From the NCBI GenBank assembly GCA_900316115.1, contig ONBN01000016.1, positions 1 through 64,000 of the forward strand: a DNA stretch of 64,000 bases, read 5' to 3'. This DNA comes from an uncultured Eubacteriales bacterium. Its GTDB lineage: Bacteria; Bacillota; Clostridia; Lachnospirales; Lachnospiraceae. Each line of letters begins with the position of its first letter. Positions within the stretch are counted from its first letter, which is position 1. The position numbers were made by a program, and so were the translations under genes. Of this stretch, positions 17,972-27,378 are shown piece after piece. Below the pieces are notes generated by a model, which was given only the letters and a program-made list of their open reading frames with translations, ran no database searches and had not been told where the DNA came from.

Positions 17972-19312
17972 TTACATTCCCTGTTTTTTCAGTTTCTCTT
18001 TGTAGTATTTACTGTGAAGAAACAGCCAGGTCAGGATCACAGAAGCAACCCATCCGCTGGGCACTGCCAGCCATACACCCATTTCTCCCCAGAAGTTTTT
18101 CAGAATATATGCAAGAGGAAGCCTTGCTCCCCAGTTTCCAACAAGAGTGATCGCCATAGGTATTGCCGTATTTCCGGTTCCCTGGATAAATCCATGAAGA
18201 ACTACCCAGTAAGAAGCCATAAAATATGCAATACTTAAAACCCTGATATAACTTTCTGCCATTTTTGCTACTGCAAGATCACTGCAGAAAAGCGATGGTA
18301 TGGCCTTTCCTGTTCCCCAGAATAAAAGCACCAGGAACAAACTGTAGCCATAAGCCCACATCAGACTGAAACGCTTTCCCTTTCTCACACGATCCGGATT
18401 TTTTGCCCCCAGATTCTGGCTTGTAAAAATACATAAGGACTGTCCGATCCCTGTGATTGGTATGTTTGCAAATGAATCAATCTTTGACCCTACGGTATAG
18501 GCTGTAACCACCTGAGTTCCAAGTGAATTTACTGCTATCTGCAGCACGATCATGCCGATGCTGTTGGCGCATTGCTGCACAGAGCAGGGAATTCCGTATA
18601 TAAAGCCCTGCTTGATCGCAGAAAGGCTTATTTTCAAATGAAATGGATTGTACCTGATCATTCCTTTTTTCGTATTTATATAGATAAGACAGCAGATAAA
18701 GGATATGGTCTGAGACAGAACTGTGGCAATGGCTGCACCTTTCACGCCCATGCCCAGCCCTCCTACAAAGGCCAGATCAAGTCCAATATTTAGTACTGCT
18801 GAGATCAGTAAAAGAACCAGCGGGATCACTGCATTCCCACTGCTGCGGATCAGTCCGCTTAATGTATTGTAGCCTGCAACACCTACAAGCCCTAGAAAAT
18901 AATATTTCAGATAAAGAACTGCTTCATCAAGTATTTCTGCCGGTGTACCGATCAGAGAAAGTAAAAATCTGGAGCCGAAAAAACCGATCAACATTGTTAT
19001 AACTGCAATCGCAAGGATCGTTGTAAGCATGGAATCCAGGGTGATCTTCTGCCCTTTTGCGTCCTTTTCACCGATCTTTCTGGCAAGAATGATCTCTGTA
19101 CCTGCCCCAAGACCGATCATTAAAGAGATCAGAAGGGTAATGATGGGAGTACTGGCTCCTACTGCTGCCAGGCTGTTTCCTCCTGCCACACGCCCTACGA
19201 TCACTGCATCCGCTGCGCTGTACAACTGCTGCAGAATATTACTTGCAAGAATCGGAAGGGTAAATAATGCCAGCCGTCTTTTTACCGGTCCTTCCGTCAG
19301 CAATTTTGCCAT
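17972..19312 (-). CDS. MATE family efflux transporter
   Basis: Integral membrane protein of 446 residues with about 12 hydrophobic helices in two homologous halves. The N-terminal ADAVIVGRVAGGNSLAAVG is the usual MATE signature. It uses a cation gradient to expel small organic molecules. Between a peptide importer and peptidases it might export a toxic product or surplus amino acids, but this is inferred from position only. The gene follows the binding-protein terminator, so it receives read-through or has a separate weak promoter. Confidence 0.93.
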   Translation of the reverse strand: MAKLLTEGPVKRRLALFTLPILASNILQQLYSAADAVIVGRVAGGNSLAAVGASTPIITLLISLMIGLGAGTEIILARKIGEKDAKGQKITLDSMLTTILAIAVITMLIGFFGSRFLLSLIGTPAEILDEAVLYLKYYFLGLVGVAGYNTLSGLIRSSGNAVIPLVLLLISAVLNIGLDLAFVGGLGMGVKGAAIATVLSQTISFICCLIYINTKKGMIRYNPFHLKISLSAIKQGFIYGIPCSVQQCANSIGMIVLQIAVNSLGTQVVTAYTVGSKIDSFANIPITGIGQSLCIFTSQNLGAKNPDRVRKGKRFSLMWAYGYSLFLVLLFWGTGKAIPSLFCSDLAVAKMAESYIRVLSIAYFMASYWVVLHGFIQGTGNTAIPMAITLVGNWGARLPLAYILKNFWGEMGVWLAVPSGWVASVILTWLFLHSKYYKEKLKKQGM

Positions 19313-19331
19313 TCTTTTTCATCCTTTCCCT

Positions 19332-19376
19332 CATAAAAACTTACGGGAGGGATTGCAAAATCAGCAATCCCTCCCG
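19332..19376 (-). terminator. terminator/attenuator between the binding protein and MATE genes
   Basis: A 13-base perfect stem (CGGGAGGGATTGC with its complement) with a 7-base loop lies just after the binding-protein gene. On the minus strand it is followed by TAAGTTTTTAT. It would keep the binding protein in excess over the downstream enzymes and protect its mRNA 3' end. Confidence 0.85.
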
Positions 19377-19427
19377 CGGGACTAACTTACTTTATGGAAT
19401 CCTCCATATATGCAGACCCTGCAATCT

Positions 19428-21059
19428 TTATTTTGTGATTGAAACATATTTGAAATCAAATTCATAACCATAAGTAAAGATTTCAAGACCCTGTACATTG
19501 CCTTTAATTGCCCAGTGATTCAGAGCGTATACCTGAGGAATGTAGATGAAGTTATCAAGTACCATTTTCTCAACATCCATCCATGTCTGGATTCTGTCGT
19601 TACCAACCTGTGTATGAGCTTTCTCAACTAATGCCTTGAACTCATCATTATCCCATTTGCCTTCATCATAGATGAACTGCATGAAGCCCTGAGGATCACG
19701 ATAATCGGAATCCTGTCCACCACCGATTACACAGTCAAATGTTCCCTCTGTAAGCATCGGAAGGATTACATTGAAATCAAGAACGCTTACAGGCATCTCG
19801 ATACCAAGGTTTGTTTTCCACATATTCTGGATAGCCTGAGCCTGAACTTTTCCGCTTTCCAGACACTGAATGGAGAATCCATCCTGCATATCTTCTTTTG
19901 TCTTGCCGATTTCTTCAAGGCCCTGATCCAGAAGCTGCTGTGCTCTTTCGATCTCGGACTGATCAGATGCATCTTTTACGATTGGGCCGGCCTGCTCACG
20001 GAAATCTCCGCCGTCAAGTCCTTTTACTCCGTAAGGAACAAGACCATAAGCTGCCAGATCTGCATTGTGCATTACCTGCTCTGCAAATACTTTACGATTG
20101 AAAGCGATGGATAATGCTTCACGGATGTTCTTGTTTGCAAGATATTCATTTGTGTTCGGATTGAATTCAATGAATGTATTTCTCAGAAGCTTGTTGTCAA
20201 CGATATTCTCGTCTGCATACTGATCAAGAAGCTCGTCACTGACTTTCAGAACACTCAGCTCATCATTCTGATACATACCCTGAAGAGTATTGGCATCAGA
20301 TGTAATTGTGATCTCGATCTTATCAAGCTTCACATTGTCTGCGTCCCAGTAATTCTCGTTCTTTTCCAGTGTCATGGAATTCTCATGTGTCCAGTCTGTT
20401 ACAACAAACGGTCCGTCTGCAACGATCTTGTCCACATCTGTTCCATAGGTATCTTTATACTCTTCTGCTGCTGCCTTCTGAACAGGCGCAAAGCTTGCAG
20501 ATGTTAAAAGGTCGATAAAGTAATCACATGGTTCACCTGTTGTAATCTCCAGTGTGCTGTCATCTACCGCTTTTACTCCAAGATCATCTTCTGTTGCTTC
20601 CCCATTGTAATAATTCTCAGCATCTTTGATGATGAAGTATTTGTAAGCAATAGCAGATTTCAGTTCCGGATCAAGCTCACGCAGGAAGCTGGCAACAACA
20701 TCGTCCATTGTTACATCTGTACCGTCAGCCCATTTTACACCATCACGAAGTGTAAGGGTATGTACGGTATAGTCATCATTGTGCTGATAATCCGTCATCA
20801 GGGCTGGTTCCCATCCCTGCTCATCATTTGTCTTTCTCAGCATTGGCTCATGAACAGCTGCCACTAAATTACCAGCTGCACCAGAGTTATTTACCCACAG
20901 ATCAAGTGTTGCAGGCTCATTGTTAAGGGAAAAATAAAATACCTGCTCATCTGCCAGTTCAGCATCTTCTGCATACACTGCTGTAGATGCTCCGATCGTT
21001 CCTACGCCAAGCATTGCAGTCAACATAAGACTCATACCTTTTGATACACGTTTGTTCAT
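19428..21059 (-). CDS. peptide ABC transporter substrate-binding protein
   Basis: Family 5 extracellular solute-binding protein (OppA/DppA type), 543 residues. The signal peptide ends near AVYAED. The mature start with FSLNNEPATLDLW and the later LRDGVKWADG are typical. No lipobox cysteine is present, which is unusual for a Gram-positive binding protein; the protein should be cleaved by ordinary signal peptidase and then be held by the permease or the wall. It is the last of five transporter genes; GGAGGTAAAG precedes the ATG. Confidence 0.92.
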   Translation of the reverse strand: MNKRVSKGMSLMLTAMLGVGTIGASTAVYAEDAELADEQVFYFSLNNEPATLDLWVNNSGAAGNLVAAVHEPMLRKTNDEQGWEPALMTDYQHNDDYTVHTLTLRDGVKWADGTDVTMDDVVASFLRELDPELKSAIAYKYFIIKDAENYYNGEATEDDLGVKAVDDSTLEITTGEPCDYFIDLLTSASFAPVQKAAAEEYKDTYGTDVDKIVADGPFVVTDWTHENSMTLEKNENYWDADNVKLDKIEITITSDANTLQGMYQNDELSVLKVSDELLDQYADENIVDNKLLRNTFIEFNPNTNEYLANKNIREALSIAFNRKVFAEQVMHNADLAAYGLVPYGVKGLDGGDFREQAGPIVKDASDQSEIERAQQLLDQGLEEIGKTKEDMQDGFSIQCLESGKVQAQAIQNMWKTNLGIEMPVSVLDFNVILPMLTEGTFDCVIGGGQDSDYRDPQGFMQFIYDEGKWDNDEFKALVEKAHTQVGNDRIQTWMDVEKMVLDNFIYIPQVYALNHWAIKGNVQGLEIFTYGYEFDFKYVSITK

Positions 21060-21083
21060 TTCTTTACCTCCTTTTAATAAAAC

Positions 21084-22052
21084 TTACCCGTTTATTAAGT
21101 GACAGGCCACTTTATGACCTGGACCACACTCTTTAAGTACCGGCGGCTGCTCAAAGCATACCGGCTTTGCATATGCACATCTTGTACAGAATTTACATCC
21201 CTTAGGTGAATTGATAGGGCTTGGAATCTCCCCTTCCAGCTTGATCCTGCTTCTCCCTTTTTCAATCTTGGGATTGGCCACCGGGATTGCGGAAAACAGT
21301 GCCTTGGTATAAGGATGCTGAGGATTCTCATACAATTCCTTATTGGTTGCATATTCCATAATGCTTCCCAGATACATAACTGCTACAGTATCAGAAATAT
21401 AACGTACCATAGACAGGTCATGGGCAATAAAAATATAGGATAATCCTTTATCCTGCTGCAGCTTCAGAAGAAGATTCATAACCTGGGCCTGAATGGAAAC
21501 ATCCAAAGCACTGATCGGCTCATCACAAATGATCAGTTCCGGTGACATAGACAAGGCTCTGGCAATGCCAATACGCTGTCTCTGCCCTCCAGAGAATTCA
21601 TGAGGAAAACGGCTTGCATGCTCTTCATTTAAGCCTACCGTTTCCAGAAGCTCGATTACCCTGTCTCTTTTCTCCTCTGCGCTCATATGAATGGCATGAT
21701 TCAGACCCCAGCCCTCAGAAATCAACTGAGAAACTGTCATACGCGGACTTAAGCAGGCATATGGATCCTGGAAGATCATCTGAATGCTTCTTGCCAGATC
21801 CTGGCGGAACCTTTTAGTGCTTTTTCCGCTGATATCCTTTCCATTTAAGGTGATCTTTCCTTCTGTAGGCTCATAAATACGGATCAGTGTCCGTCCAAGA
21901 GTGGATTTACCACATCCGGACTCCCCTACAAGCCCTAATGTTTTTCCCCTCTCAACTTCAATGCTGACGCCGTCTACGGCCTTTACTACTTTACGTCCTT
22001 TTATTTTGAAATATTTTTTCAGATCTTCTGCTTTTAAGATTACATCACTCAT
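21084..22052 (-). CDS. oligopeptide/dipeptide ABC transporter ATPase (OppF type)
   Basis: ABC ATPase of 322 residues. Walker A GESGCGKS, signature FSGGQRQRIGIARAL, Walker B LIICDEP and the H-loop IAHDLSM are intact. The C-terminal Cys-rich extension (residues about 285-315, CKFCTRCAYAKPVC) is the oligopeptide-transporter tail that in homologues binds an iron-sulfur cluster. It pairs with the OppD-type subunit, which it overlaps by eight bases. Confidence 0.95.
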   Translation of the reverse strand: MSDVILKAEDLKKYFKIKGRKVVKAVDGVSIEVERGKTLGLVGESGCGKSTLGRTLIRIYEPTEGKITLNGKDISGKSTKRFRQDLARSIQMIFQDPYACLSPRMTVSQLISEGWGLNHAIHMSAEEKRDRVIELLETVGLNEEHASRFPHEFSGGQRQRIGIARALSMSPELIICDEPISALDVSIQAQVMNLLLKLQQDKGLSYIFIAHDLSMVRYISDTVAVMYLGSIMEYATNKELYENPQHPYTKALFSAIPVANPKIEKGRSRIKLEGEIPSPINSPKGCKFCTRCAYAKPVCFEQPPVLKECGPGHKVACHLING

Positions 22053-23091
22053 GCTTCGCTACCTCCCGTTCTGTAATGGGATTGACTGTCCTTACTGCTT
22101 TCTTATGGTACAGCCAGCAGGAAGCATAATGATTTTCACCCTGCTGTGAATATGCCGGAGGATACATGGTTGAACATACCTTCATAGCATATGGACATCT
22201 GGCTGCAAAAGGACATCCGGCCGGAGGATTAAACAGATCTGGCGGTGTACCGAGGATCGGATGCAGCGGTTCCCTGTTGCTGGTATCTTCCGGAGGAATC
22301 GACTGAAGGACGCCCCAGGTATACGGATGTGCAGGATGCTCGAAAATATCTTCTGCATGTCCGTATTCCATGATCTTTCCTGCATACATAACTGCAATAT
22401 CGTCTGCAATATTTGCAACAACTCCCAGGTCATGAGTAATCATGATCACGGAAGTATCGTACTGTTTCTGAATATCCTTGATCAGATCCAGGATCTGCGC
22501 CTGTATGGTAACATCCAATGCAGTGGTAGGCTCATCTGCGATCAAAAGCTTAGGATTCACTGCCATTGCCAGTGCGATCATAGCACGCTGTCTCATACCA
22601 CCTGAAAATTCATGAGGATACTGCTTGAATCTCTGCTCCGGACTTGGGATCCCGGCCATTGCCAGAGTATCCAGTGCGATCTTCTTTGCTTCTTCTTTTG
22701 TTTTATTTCCATATTTCAGAATACCTTCCACGATCTGTTTTCCAATGGTCATGGTAGGATTCAGACTTGTCATAGGGTCCTGGAAGATCATGCGGATCTC
22801 CTGAGCCCTGATTTTCTGCATTTCTTTTTCTTTTAATTTTGCCAGGTCTTTGCCGTCAAACCAAATCTCTCCCTTTTTCAGAAGCCCCTTTGGCTTTGAT
22901 GGATTCAGGCCGATAATGGATTTGGCAGTTACGGATTTACCGCATCCGGACTCTCCTACTATACCAAGACTTTTGCCTCTCTCAAGGGAAAAGCTGACGC
23001 CTCTTACAGCCTGTACTTCTCCTGCATAGGTTTTGAAAGAGAAGGTAAGGTCTGTTACATCCAACAAGGTTTTTTCATTTCGGTTCCCCAT
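22045..23091 (-). CDS. oligopeptide/dipeptide ABC transporter ATPase (OppD type)
   Basis: ABC ATPase of 348 residues with Walker A GESGCGKS, signature [15 protein letters not shown], Walker B LLIADEP and H-loop ITHDLGV. The Cys-containing C-terminal tail ([14 protein letters not shown]) matches its OppF partner. Energises peptide uptake at the inner face of the membrane. Confidence 0.95.
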   Translation of the reverse strand: MGNRNEKTLLDVTDLTFSFKTYAGEVQAVRGVSFSLERGKSLGIVGESGCGKSVTAKSIIGLNPSKPKGLLKKGEIWFDGKDLAKLKEKEMQKIRAQEIRMIFQDPMTSLNPTMTIGKQIVEGILKYGNKTKEEAKKIALDTLAMAGIPSPEQRFKQYPHEFSGGMRQRAMIALAMAVNPKLLIADEPTTALDVTIQAQILDLIKDIQKQYDTSVIMITHDLGVVANIADDIAVMYAGKIMEYGHAEDIFEHPAHPYTWGVLQSIPPEDTSNREPLHPILGTPPDLFNPPAGCPFAARCPYAMKVCSTMYPPAYSQQGENHYASCWLYHKKAVRTVNPITEREVAKHE

Positions 23092-23104
23092 GTTTGTTTC
23101 CTCC

Positions 23105-24043
23105 TTACTGTCTCATTCTCGGGTCAAGGGCATCTCGTAAGCCATCACCCATCAGGTTAAAGCAAAGCATTGTAATACAGATCAAAAGTGACGGGAATAA
23201 AAGCTGGTATGGATAGCTAAGCAGCTTATTGGCACCATCGCTTGCAAGTACACCCCAGCTTGCTGTTGGAAGCGGAACACCCAGTCCGATATAGCTGAGG
23301 AATGCCTCTGAGAAAATAGCGCTTGGAATAACATTGGCCATACTGATAATGATAGGGCTCATAGCATTTGGAAGAAGATGCTTCATAATAATGTGAAGGC
23401 TTCCTGCACCCATGGTCCTGCTGGCCATAACAAACTCTGATTCTTTTAATGAAAAGACCTGACCTCTGAAAAGTCTGGCCATACCGATCCATCCGGTTAC
23501 TGCAATAGCCAGGATGATAGGAAATACACCCGGCTTCATGATCAGGATCAGAAGCACTACCCACAGCATCTGTGGAATAGATGCGATCAACTCACAGAAA
23601 CGCATCATGATATTATCTGCCACACCACCAAAATATCCTGCGATACCTCCGTAAAGGATACCAATGGTACCGTTAAGGATGGCAACGATAAAGGCAATCA
23701 TAAGACTGACTCTTGCACCCTCCCAGCAGCGTACAAAAATGTCTCTGCCCAGTTCATCTGTACCGAACCAGTGCTCTGCTGACGGGCTTTGATTAATTGC
23801 AAACCAGTCCTGCTGGTCATATGTATATTTGCTCACCATTGGCTGGAAAATCGCCATTCCAATGATCAGAACCAGGATCACAGCGGATACCATGGCTACT
23901 TTATTTCCCCGAAATCTCCTCCATGCATCACTCCAGTATGTAAGAGAAGGTCTGGACATCTTGTCCGCATTCACATGAGCGGAGTCATCTCTTTCAAAAA
24001 GGCTGTCTTCCAGATCCTGCAGATCCATTTCTTTTGTCTCCAT
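23105..24043 (-). CDS. oligopeptide/dipeptide ABC transporter permease (OppC type)
   Basis: Permease of 312 residues. A hydrophilic N-terminal tail of about 50 residues precedes six membrane helices and a domain with HWFGTDELGRDIF, the hallmark of OppC/DppC proteins. The EAA loop (ASRTMGAGSLHIIMKHLLPN) contacts the ATPases. Thirteen bases separate it from the OppD gene. Confidence 0.95.
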   Translation of the reverse strand: METKEMDLQDLEDSLFERDDSAHVNADKMSRPSLTYWSDAWRRFRGNKVAMVSAVILVLIIGMAIFQPMVSKYTYDQQDWFAINQSPSAEHWFGTDELGRDIFVRCWEGARVSLMIAFIVAILNGTIGILYGGIAGYFGGVADNIMMRFCELIASIPQMLWVVLLILIMKPGVFPIILAIAVTGWIGMARLFRGQVFSLKESEFVMASRTMGAGSLHIIMKHLLPNAMSPIIISMANVIPSAIFSEAFLSYIGLGVPLPTASWGVLASDGANKLLSYPYQLLFPSLLICITMLCFNLMGDGLRDALDPRMRQ

Positions 24044-24054
24044 GAACTCCCCTC

Positions 24055-24990
24055 CTATCCTGCAATTCTGATACGTGGGTCAACCAGACCGTACACGATA
24101 TCTACAACGAAATAACAGACAACAGATATAAAAGAAAAGATGATGGTCAGACCCATGATCATTGTATAATCTGAGTTCTGGATCGCAGTGATCATTGACT
24201 GTCCAATACCTGGTACATTAAAAATCTTCTCAATTACAAAGTTACCTGTAAGAACACCTGCACACATAGGTCCAAGAGATGTTACAAGAGGAAGGAATGA
24301 GTTACGGAGCATATGCTTTCTTACGATCTCATTCTGGCTTAAGCCCTTGCTCTTGGCTGTGTAGATATAATCCTGTCCCATGGTATCCAGCATGCTGGTC
24401 CTCAGCATTCTGGCATAGTAGGCAATATTGGTAAAAGCAGCTGCTCCAATAGGAAGAACTGCATATTGCCATCCTTTCCATCCCTGGATAGGGAACATCT
24501 TCCATTCTACTGCAAAATATCTCTGGATCAGGGATCCAAATACAAAGTTGGGAATGGAAACTCCCAAAATCGCAAGTATGATAACAAAATAATCAACAAA
24601 CCCCTTATTTTTCAATGCTGCTAAAGCACCAAGTACGGAACCGATCAGACATCCGATCAGTACACCGCCAAACCCGATAATTGCTGAAACCGGCATACCA
24701 GATGTAACATTGCCAATAACTGTCTGGCTCTTATATTTCATGGATACGCCAAAATCTCCGTGAAGAAGATTCTTCATATAAATCAGATACTGTTCAAACA
24801 GAGGCTTATTCAGGCCGTACTGCTCATATAACGCTTCCTTTACACTATCCGGTGTCTCTCTGGTAATCTCAAAGGGCTGTCCCGGTACTGCATGCATCAG
24901 AAAGAATGTTACTGTTGCTACCAGAAACAGCGTAATGAGCATTGACACAAAACGCTTTGCTACATATTTTGCCATTTGCATCCCCTCCAT
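24055..24990 (-). CDS. oligopeptide/dipeptide ABC transporter permease (OppB type)
   Basis: Permease of 311 residues with an N-terminal helix, the periplasmic-side segment RETPDSVKEALYEQYGLNKP and the C-terminal VDIVYGLVDPRIR typical of OppB/DppB. It is the first gene of the minus-strand train and lies downstream of a near-consensus promoter at 25096-25124. GGAGGGGATGCAAATG provides the start. Confidence 0.95.
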   Translation of the reverse strand: MEGMQMAKYVAKRFVSMLITLFLVATVTFFLMHAVPGQPFEITRETPDSVKEALYEQYGLNKPLFEQYLIYMKNLLHGDFGVSMKYKSQTVIGNVTSGMPVSAIIGFGGVLIGCLIGSVLGALAALKNKGFVDYFVIILAILGVSIPNFVFGSLIQRYFAVEWKMFPIQGWKGWQYAVLPIGAAAFTNIAYYARMLRTSMLDTMGQDYIYTAKSKGLSQNEIVRKHMLRNSFLPLVTSLGPMCAGVLTGNFVIEKIFNVPGIGQSMITAIQNSDYTMIMGLTIIFSFISVVCYFVVDIVYGLVDPRIRIAG

Positions 24991-25008
24991 TGATAAATGA
25001 TATGTAAT

Positions 25009-25150
25009 AATATATTCTCAACCGCTCGGGCACAGTTGAACATTTTGTATACTCTTTTGAGACAATTTAAATTGCATTTTGTAGATTATGCATAGAGTAT
25101 AACCGACATATATTCTCTTGTCAATAAAAAATATTCAAAAATATATTCTT
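25009..25150. repeat. three copies of an ATATATTCT motif between divergent genes
   Basis: AATATATTCTC (25009), CATATATTCTC (25107) and AATATATTCTT (25140) share one orientation and flank both divergent promoters. They could be operators for the regulator encoded at 26694, or just AT-rich sequence. Confidence 0.4.
25096..25124 (-). promoter_or_regulatory. promoter of the peptide transporter operon
   Basis: On the minus strand TTGACA, 17 bases, TATACT, a near-perfect vegetative promoter. The leader to the OppB-type gene is about 100 bases. Confidence 0.85.
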
Positions 25151-25158
25151 TTATCGTG

Positions 25159-25187
25159 TTGACATTTTTTTCTCATTGTGATAATGT
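25159..25187 (+). promoter_or_regulatory. tryptophanase promoter
   Basis: TTGACA, 17 bases, TAATGT on the plus strand, back to back with the transporter promoter 34 bases away, so a single regulator could control both directions. Confidence 0.8.
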
Positions 25188-25199
25188 TTTTTTACAAGA

Positions 25200-25231
25200 T
25201 ATTTGCATGGTGCTTATTTCTGTTGCAAATA
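25200..25231 (+). promoter_or_regulatory. stem-loop in the tryptophanase leader
   Basis: TATTTGCA and TGCAAATA form a perfect 8-base inverted repeat around a 16-base loop, right after the expected transcription start. It may be an operator or an RNA element. No Trp-containing leader peptide of the TnaC type is visible. Confidence 0.5.
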
Positions 25232-25273
25232 CCAACTATTTCCATTATAATTACACAAGGAGGGTCCTATTTT

Positions 25274-26659
25274 ATGAAGTACATGACCGCAGAACCGTTT
25301 CGTATCAAAATGGTAGAGCCAATCACCAGATCCACCAAAGCCCAGCGCCAGCAATGGCTTCAGGAAGCCGGATACAATGCATTCCGGCTGAAATCCGAAC
25401 AGGTTTATATCGACTGTATTACAGACAGCGGTACAAGCGCAATGAGCCAGGCACAGTGGTCAGCTATGATGATGGGTGACGAAGCCTATGCAGGATGCCG
25501 CAGCTTTTACCGTCTGGAAGCTTCCGTACAGGATATTTTTGGCATGCCTTACGTACAGCCAACCCACCAGGGCCGTGCAGCCGACTACATCATGACTCAG
25601 ATCTATTGCCGTCCAGGTGCTTATGCGATTGGTAATATGCACTTTGACACATTCAGAGGCAATGCTGAGATGATGGGATGCCTGCCTGTAGACTATGCCA
25701 TTGATGAAGGTATGGATACTGCTTCTGCTCCTCATCCTTTCAAAGGAAATATCGACCTTAATAAGATGCAGAGCCTGATCGATGAGAAGGGTGCAGAGAA
25801 TATCTGCGTATGTATCATCACCATTACCTGTAACAATAATGGTGGACAGCCTGTATCCATGCAGAATATCCGTGAAGTCAGCGCTCTTTGCAAGAAATAC
25901 AATATCCCGGTTGTTCTTGACAGTGCACGTATGGCTGAGAATGCTTACTTTATTAAGACAAGAGAGCCTGGCTATGAAAATAAGAGCATCAAAGAGATCA
26001 CCAATGAAATGTTCAGTTACTGTGAGACAGCTACCATGTCCAGTAAAAAGGACGGTCTTGTAAATATCGGCGGTCTTTTTGTTACAAGAAATAAGAGTGT
26101 TTATGAGCAGGCTAATCAGCTTGCCATTGTACATGAAGGATTTATTACATACGGCGGTATGTCCGGCCGTGATATGGAAGCACTTGCTGTAGGCCTTCAG
26201 GAAGCTTGCGAATTTGATTACCTTGACTACCGTATCAAACAGGTAGCTTATCTTGGTGAGAAATTAAAAGAAAGAGGAGTTCCGATCATCGAACCTACCG
26301 GAGGCCACGGTGTTTATGTAGACGGACGCCGTTTCTTCCCGCAGATCCCACAGAGCGAATTCCCAAGCCAGCGTCTTGTATGTGCACTTTATGAAGAGGC
26401 AGGTGTACGGGCTGTTGAGATCGGTGCATGTGCTTTCGGTTCCATTGACAAGATCACCGGCGAGCCTATTTATCCGGCTATTGAGGCTATGCGTATTGCC
26501 ATCAACCGTCGTGTTTACACCAATACCCATATGGATGTGATCGCCAATGCACTTGGTGACATCTATGAGAAGAGAGATCAGTATCGAGGCATGAAGATCG
26601 TTCATCAGGGCTCTATCCAGTCCCTGCGTCACTTCACAGCCGGATTTGAACTTTTATAA
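25274..26659 (+). CDS. tnaA: tryptophanase (PLP beta-eliminating lyase)
   Basis: Enzyme of 461 residues that splits tryptophan into indole, pyruvate and ammonia, or tyrosine into phenol in the sister family. The PLP lysine is in TMSSKKDGLVNIGG. Two diagnostic sites favour tryptophanase over tyrosine phenol-lyase: the VEIG tetrad in GVRAVEIGACAFG (TPL has MERG with a substrate-binding Arg) and LRHFTAGF near the C-terminus (TPL has LRFFTARF). The N-terminal half, however, resembles TPL (AEPFRIKMVEPIT). The start is ATG at 25274 behind ACAAGGAGGGT; the frame is open further upstream without an RBS. Confidence 0.88.
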   Translation: MKYMTAEPFRIKMVEPITRSTKAQRQQWLQEAGYNAFRLKSEQVYIDCITDSGTSAMSQAQWSAMMMGDEAYAGCRSFYRLEASVQDIFGMPYVQPTHQGRAADYIMTQIYCRPGAYAIGNMHFDTFRGNAEMMGCLPVDYAIDEGMDTASAPHPFKGNIDLNKMQSLIDEKGAENICVCIITITCNNNGGQPVSMQNIREVSALCKKYNIPVVLDSARMAENAYFIKTREPGYENKSIKEITNEMFSYCETATMSSKKDGLVNIGGLFVTRNKSVYEQANQLAIVHEGFITYGGMSGRDMEALAVGLQEACEFDYLDYRIKQVAYLGEKLKERGVPIIEPTGGHGVYVDGRRFFPQIPQSEFPSQRLVCALYEEAGVRAVEIGACAFGSIDKITGEPIYPAIEAMRIAINRRVYTNTHMDVIANALGDIYEKRDQYRGMKIVHQGSIQSLRHFTAGFELL

Positions 26660-26693
26660 ATACCAATAATCTTCCCCAAAAGGAGAACATACT

Positions 26694-27359
26694 ATGCTGA
26701 ATGTTGATTTTTACAGACCTATTGTTGAATTTCTGGCCCTTTACATGGGTTCCAATACAGAAGTGATCCTGTGTGACACCAAGAATATCCTTCTTATCGA
26801 GAATTCCATGGATGAAGAACGCTTTGAGGGCGCTCCTATCGGCGAGATGCAGCAGGCTCTGATCCAGAATCCGGAGTGCAGGGATATCCCCTACAATATC
26901 AATTACCGGACCCTGTCCAAAACCGGTGAGAAAGTCCGTTCAGCGACTCTGTTCATCCGTGATGCAGAAGGCACTCTCGAGGGGCTGCTTACTATTAACC
27001 AGGGCGTCGGCGAGCTTGTACGCCTGCGTAATATGCTGGACATGCTGATCAGCGGAGAACAGAACCATAATGTGCTCCACAAATCCAAGCATGGCAGCTC
27101 AACAAAGCAATCTTATGAAGCACTGACCCTGTCTGTGACAGAGATCATAGACAGGGTTCTGGAGGAAGCTACCATCCGTTTTGGCGCTCCCCCTAACAGA
27201 CTGACTGCCAACGAAAAAATTTCTACTATCCGTGAGATGGACGGCAGAGGTGTTTTCCTGGCAAAAGGCTCCGTCAATGAAGTGGCAGATAAGCTTGGCA
27301 GTTCCAAAGCCACGATTTATCGATATCTTCACCAGCTGGAGGCTGAAAACAATAAATAA
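26694..27359 (+). CDS. YheO/DauR-type PAS and HTH transcriptional regulator
   Basis: Protein of 221 residues with an N-terminal YheO-like PAS domain (YRPIVEFLALYMGSNTEV, then ATLFIRDAEGTLEGLL) and a C-terminal HTH_22 domain (EVADKLGSSKATIYRYLHQLE). Such regulators control amino-acid catabolic genes; DauR, for example, controls D-arginine use. It lies 34 bases after the tryptophanase gene in the same direction and most probably controls it, the divergent peptide operon, or both. Confidence 0.88.
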   Translation: MLNVDFYRPIVEFLALYMGSNTEVILCDTKNILLIENSMDEERFEGAPIGEMQQALIQNPECRDIPYNINYRTLSKTGEKVRSATLFIRDAEGTLEGLLTINQGVGELVRLRNMLDMLISGEQNHNVLHKSKHGSSTKQSYEALTLSVTEIIDRVLEEATIRFGAPPNRLTANEKISTIREMDGRGVFLAKGSVNEVADKLGSSKATIYRYLHQLEAENNK

Positions 27360-27378
27360 TAAAGGATAGATATTTAAT

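Noticed and set aside
25178..25273. longer N-terminus for tryptophanase
   Set aside because: The upstream codons have no RBS and overlap the -10 region; ATG at 25274 has an ideal one.
25188..25273. TnaC-type leader peptide
   Set aside because: A short frame reads Tyr/Phe-rich residues but has no Trp codon and no stop before tnaA.
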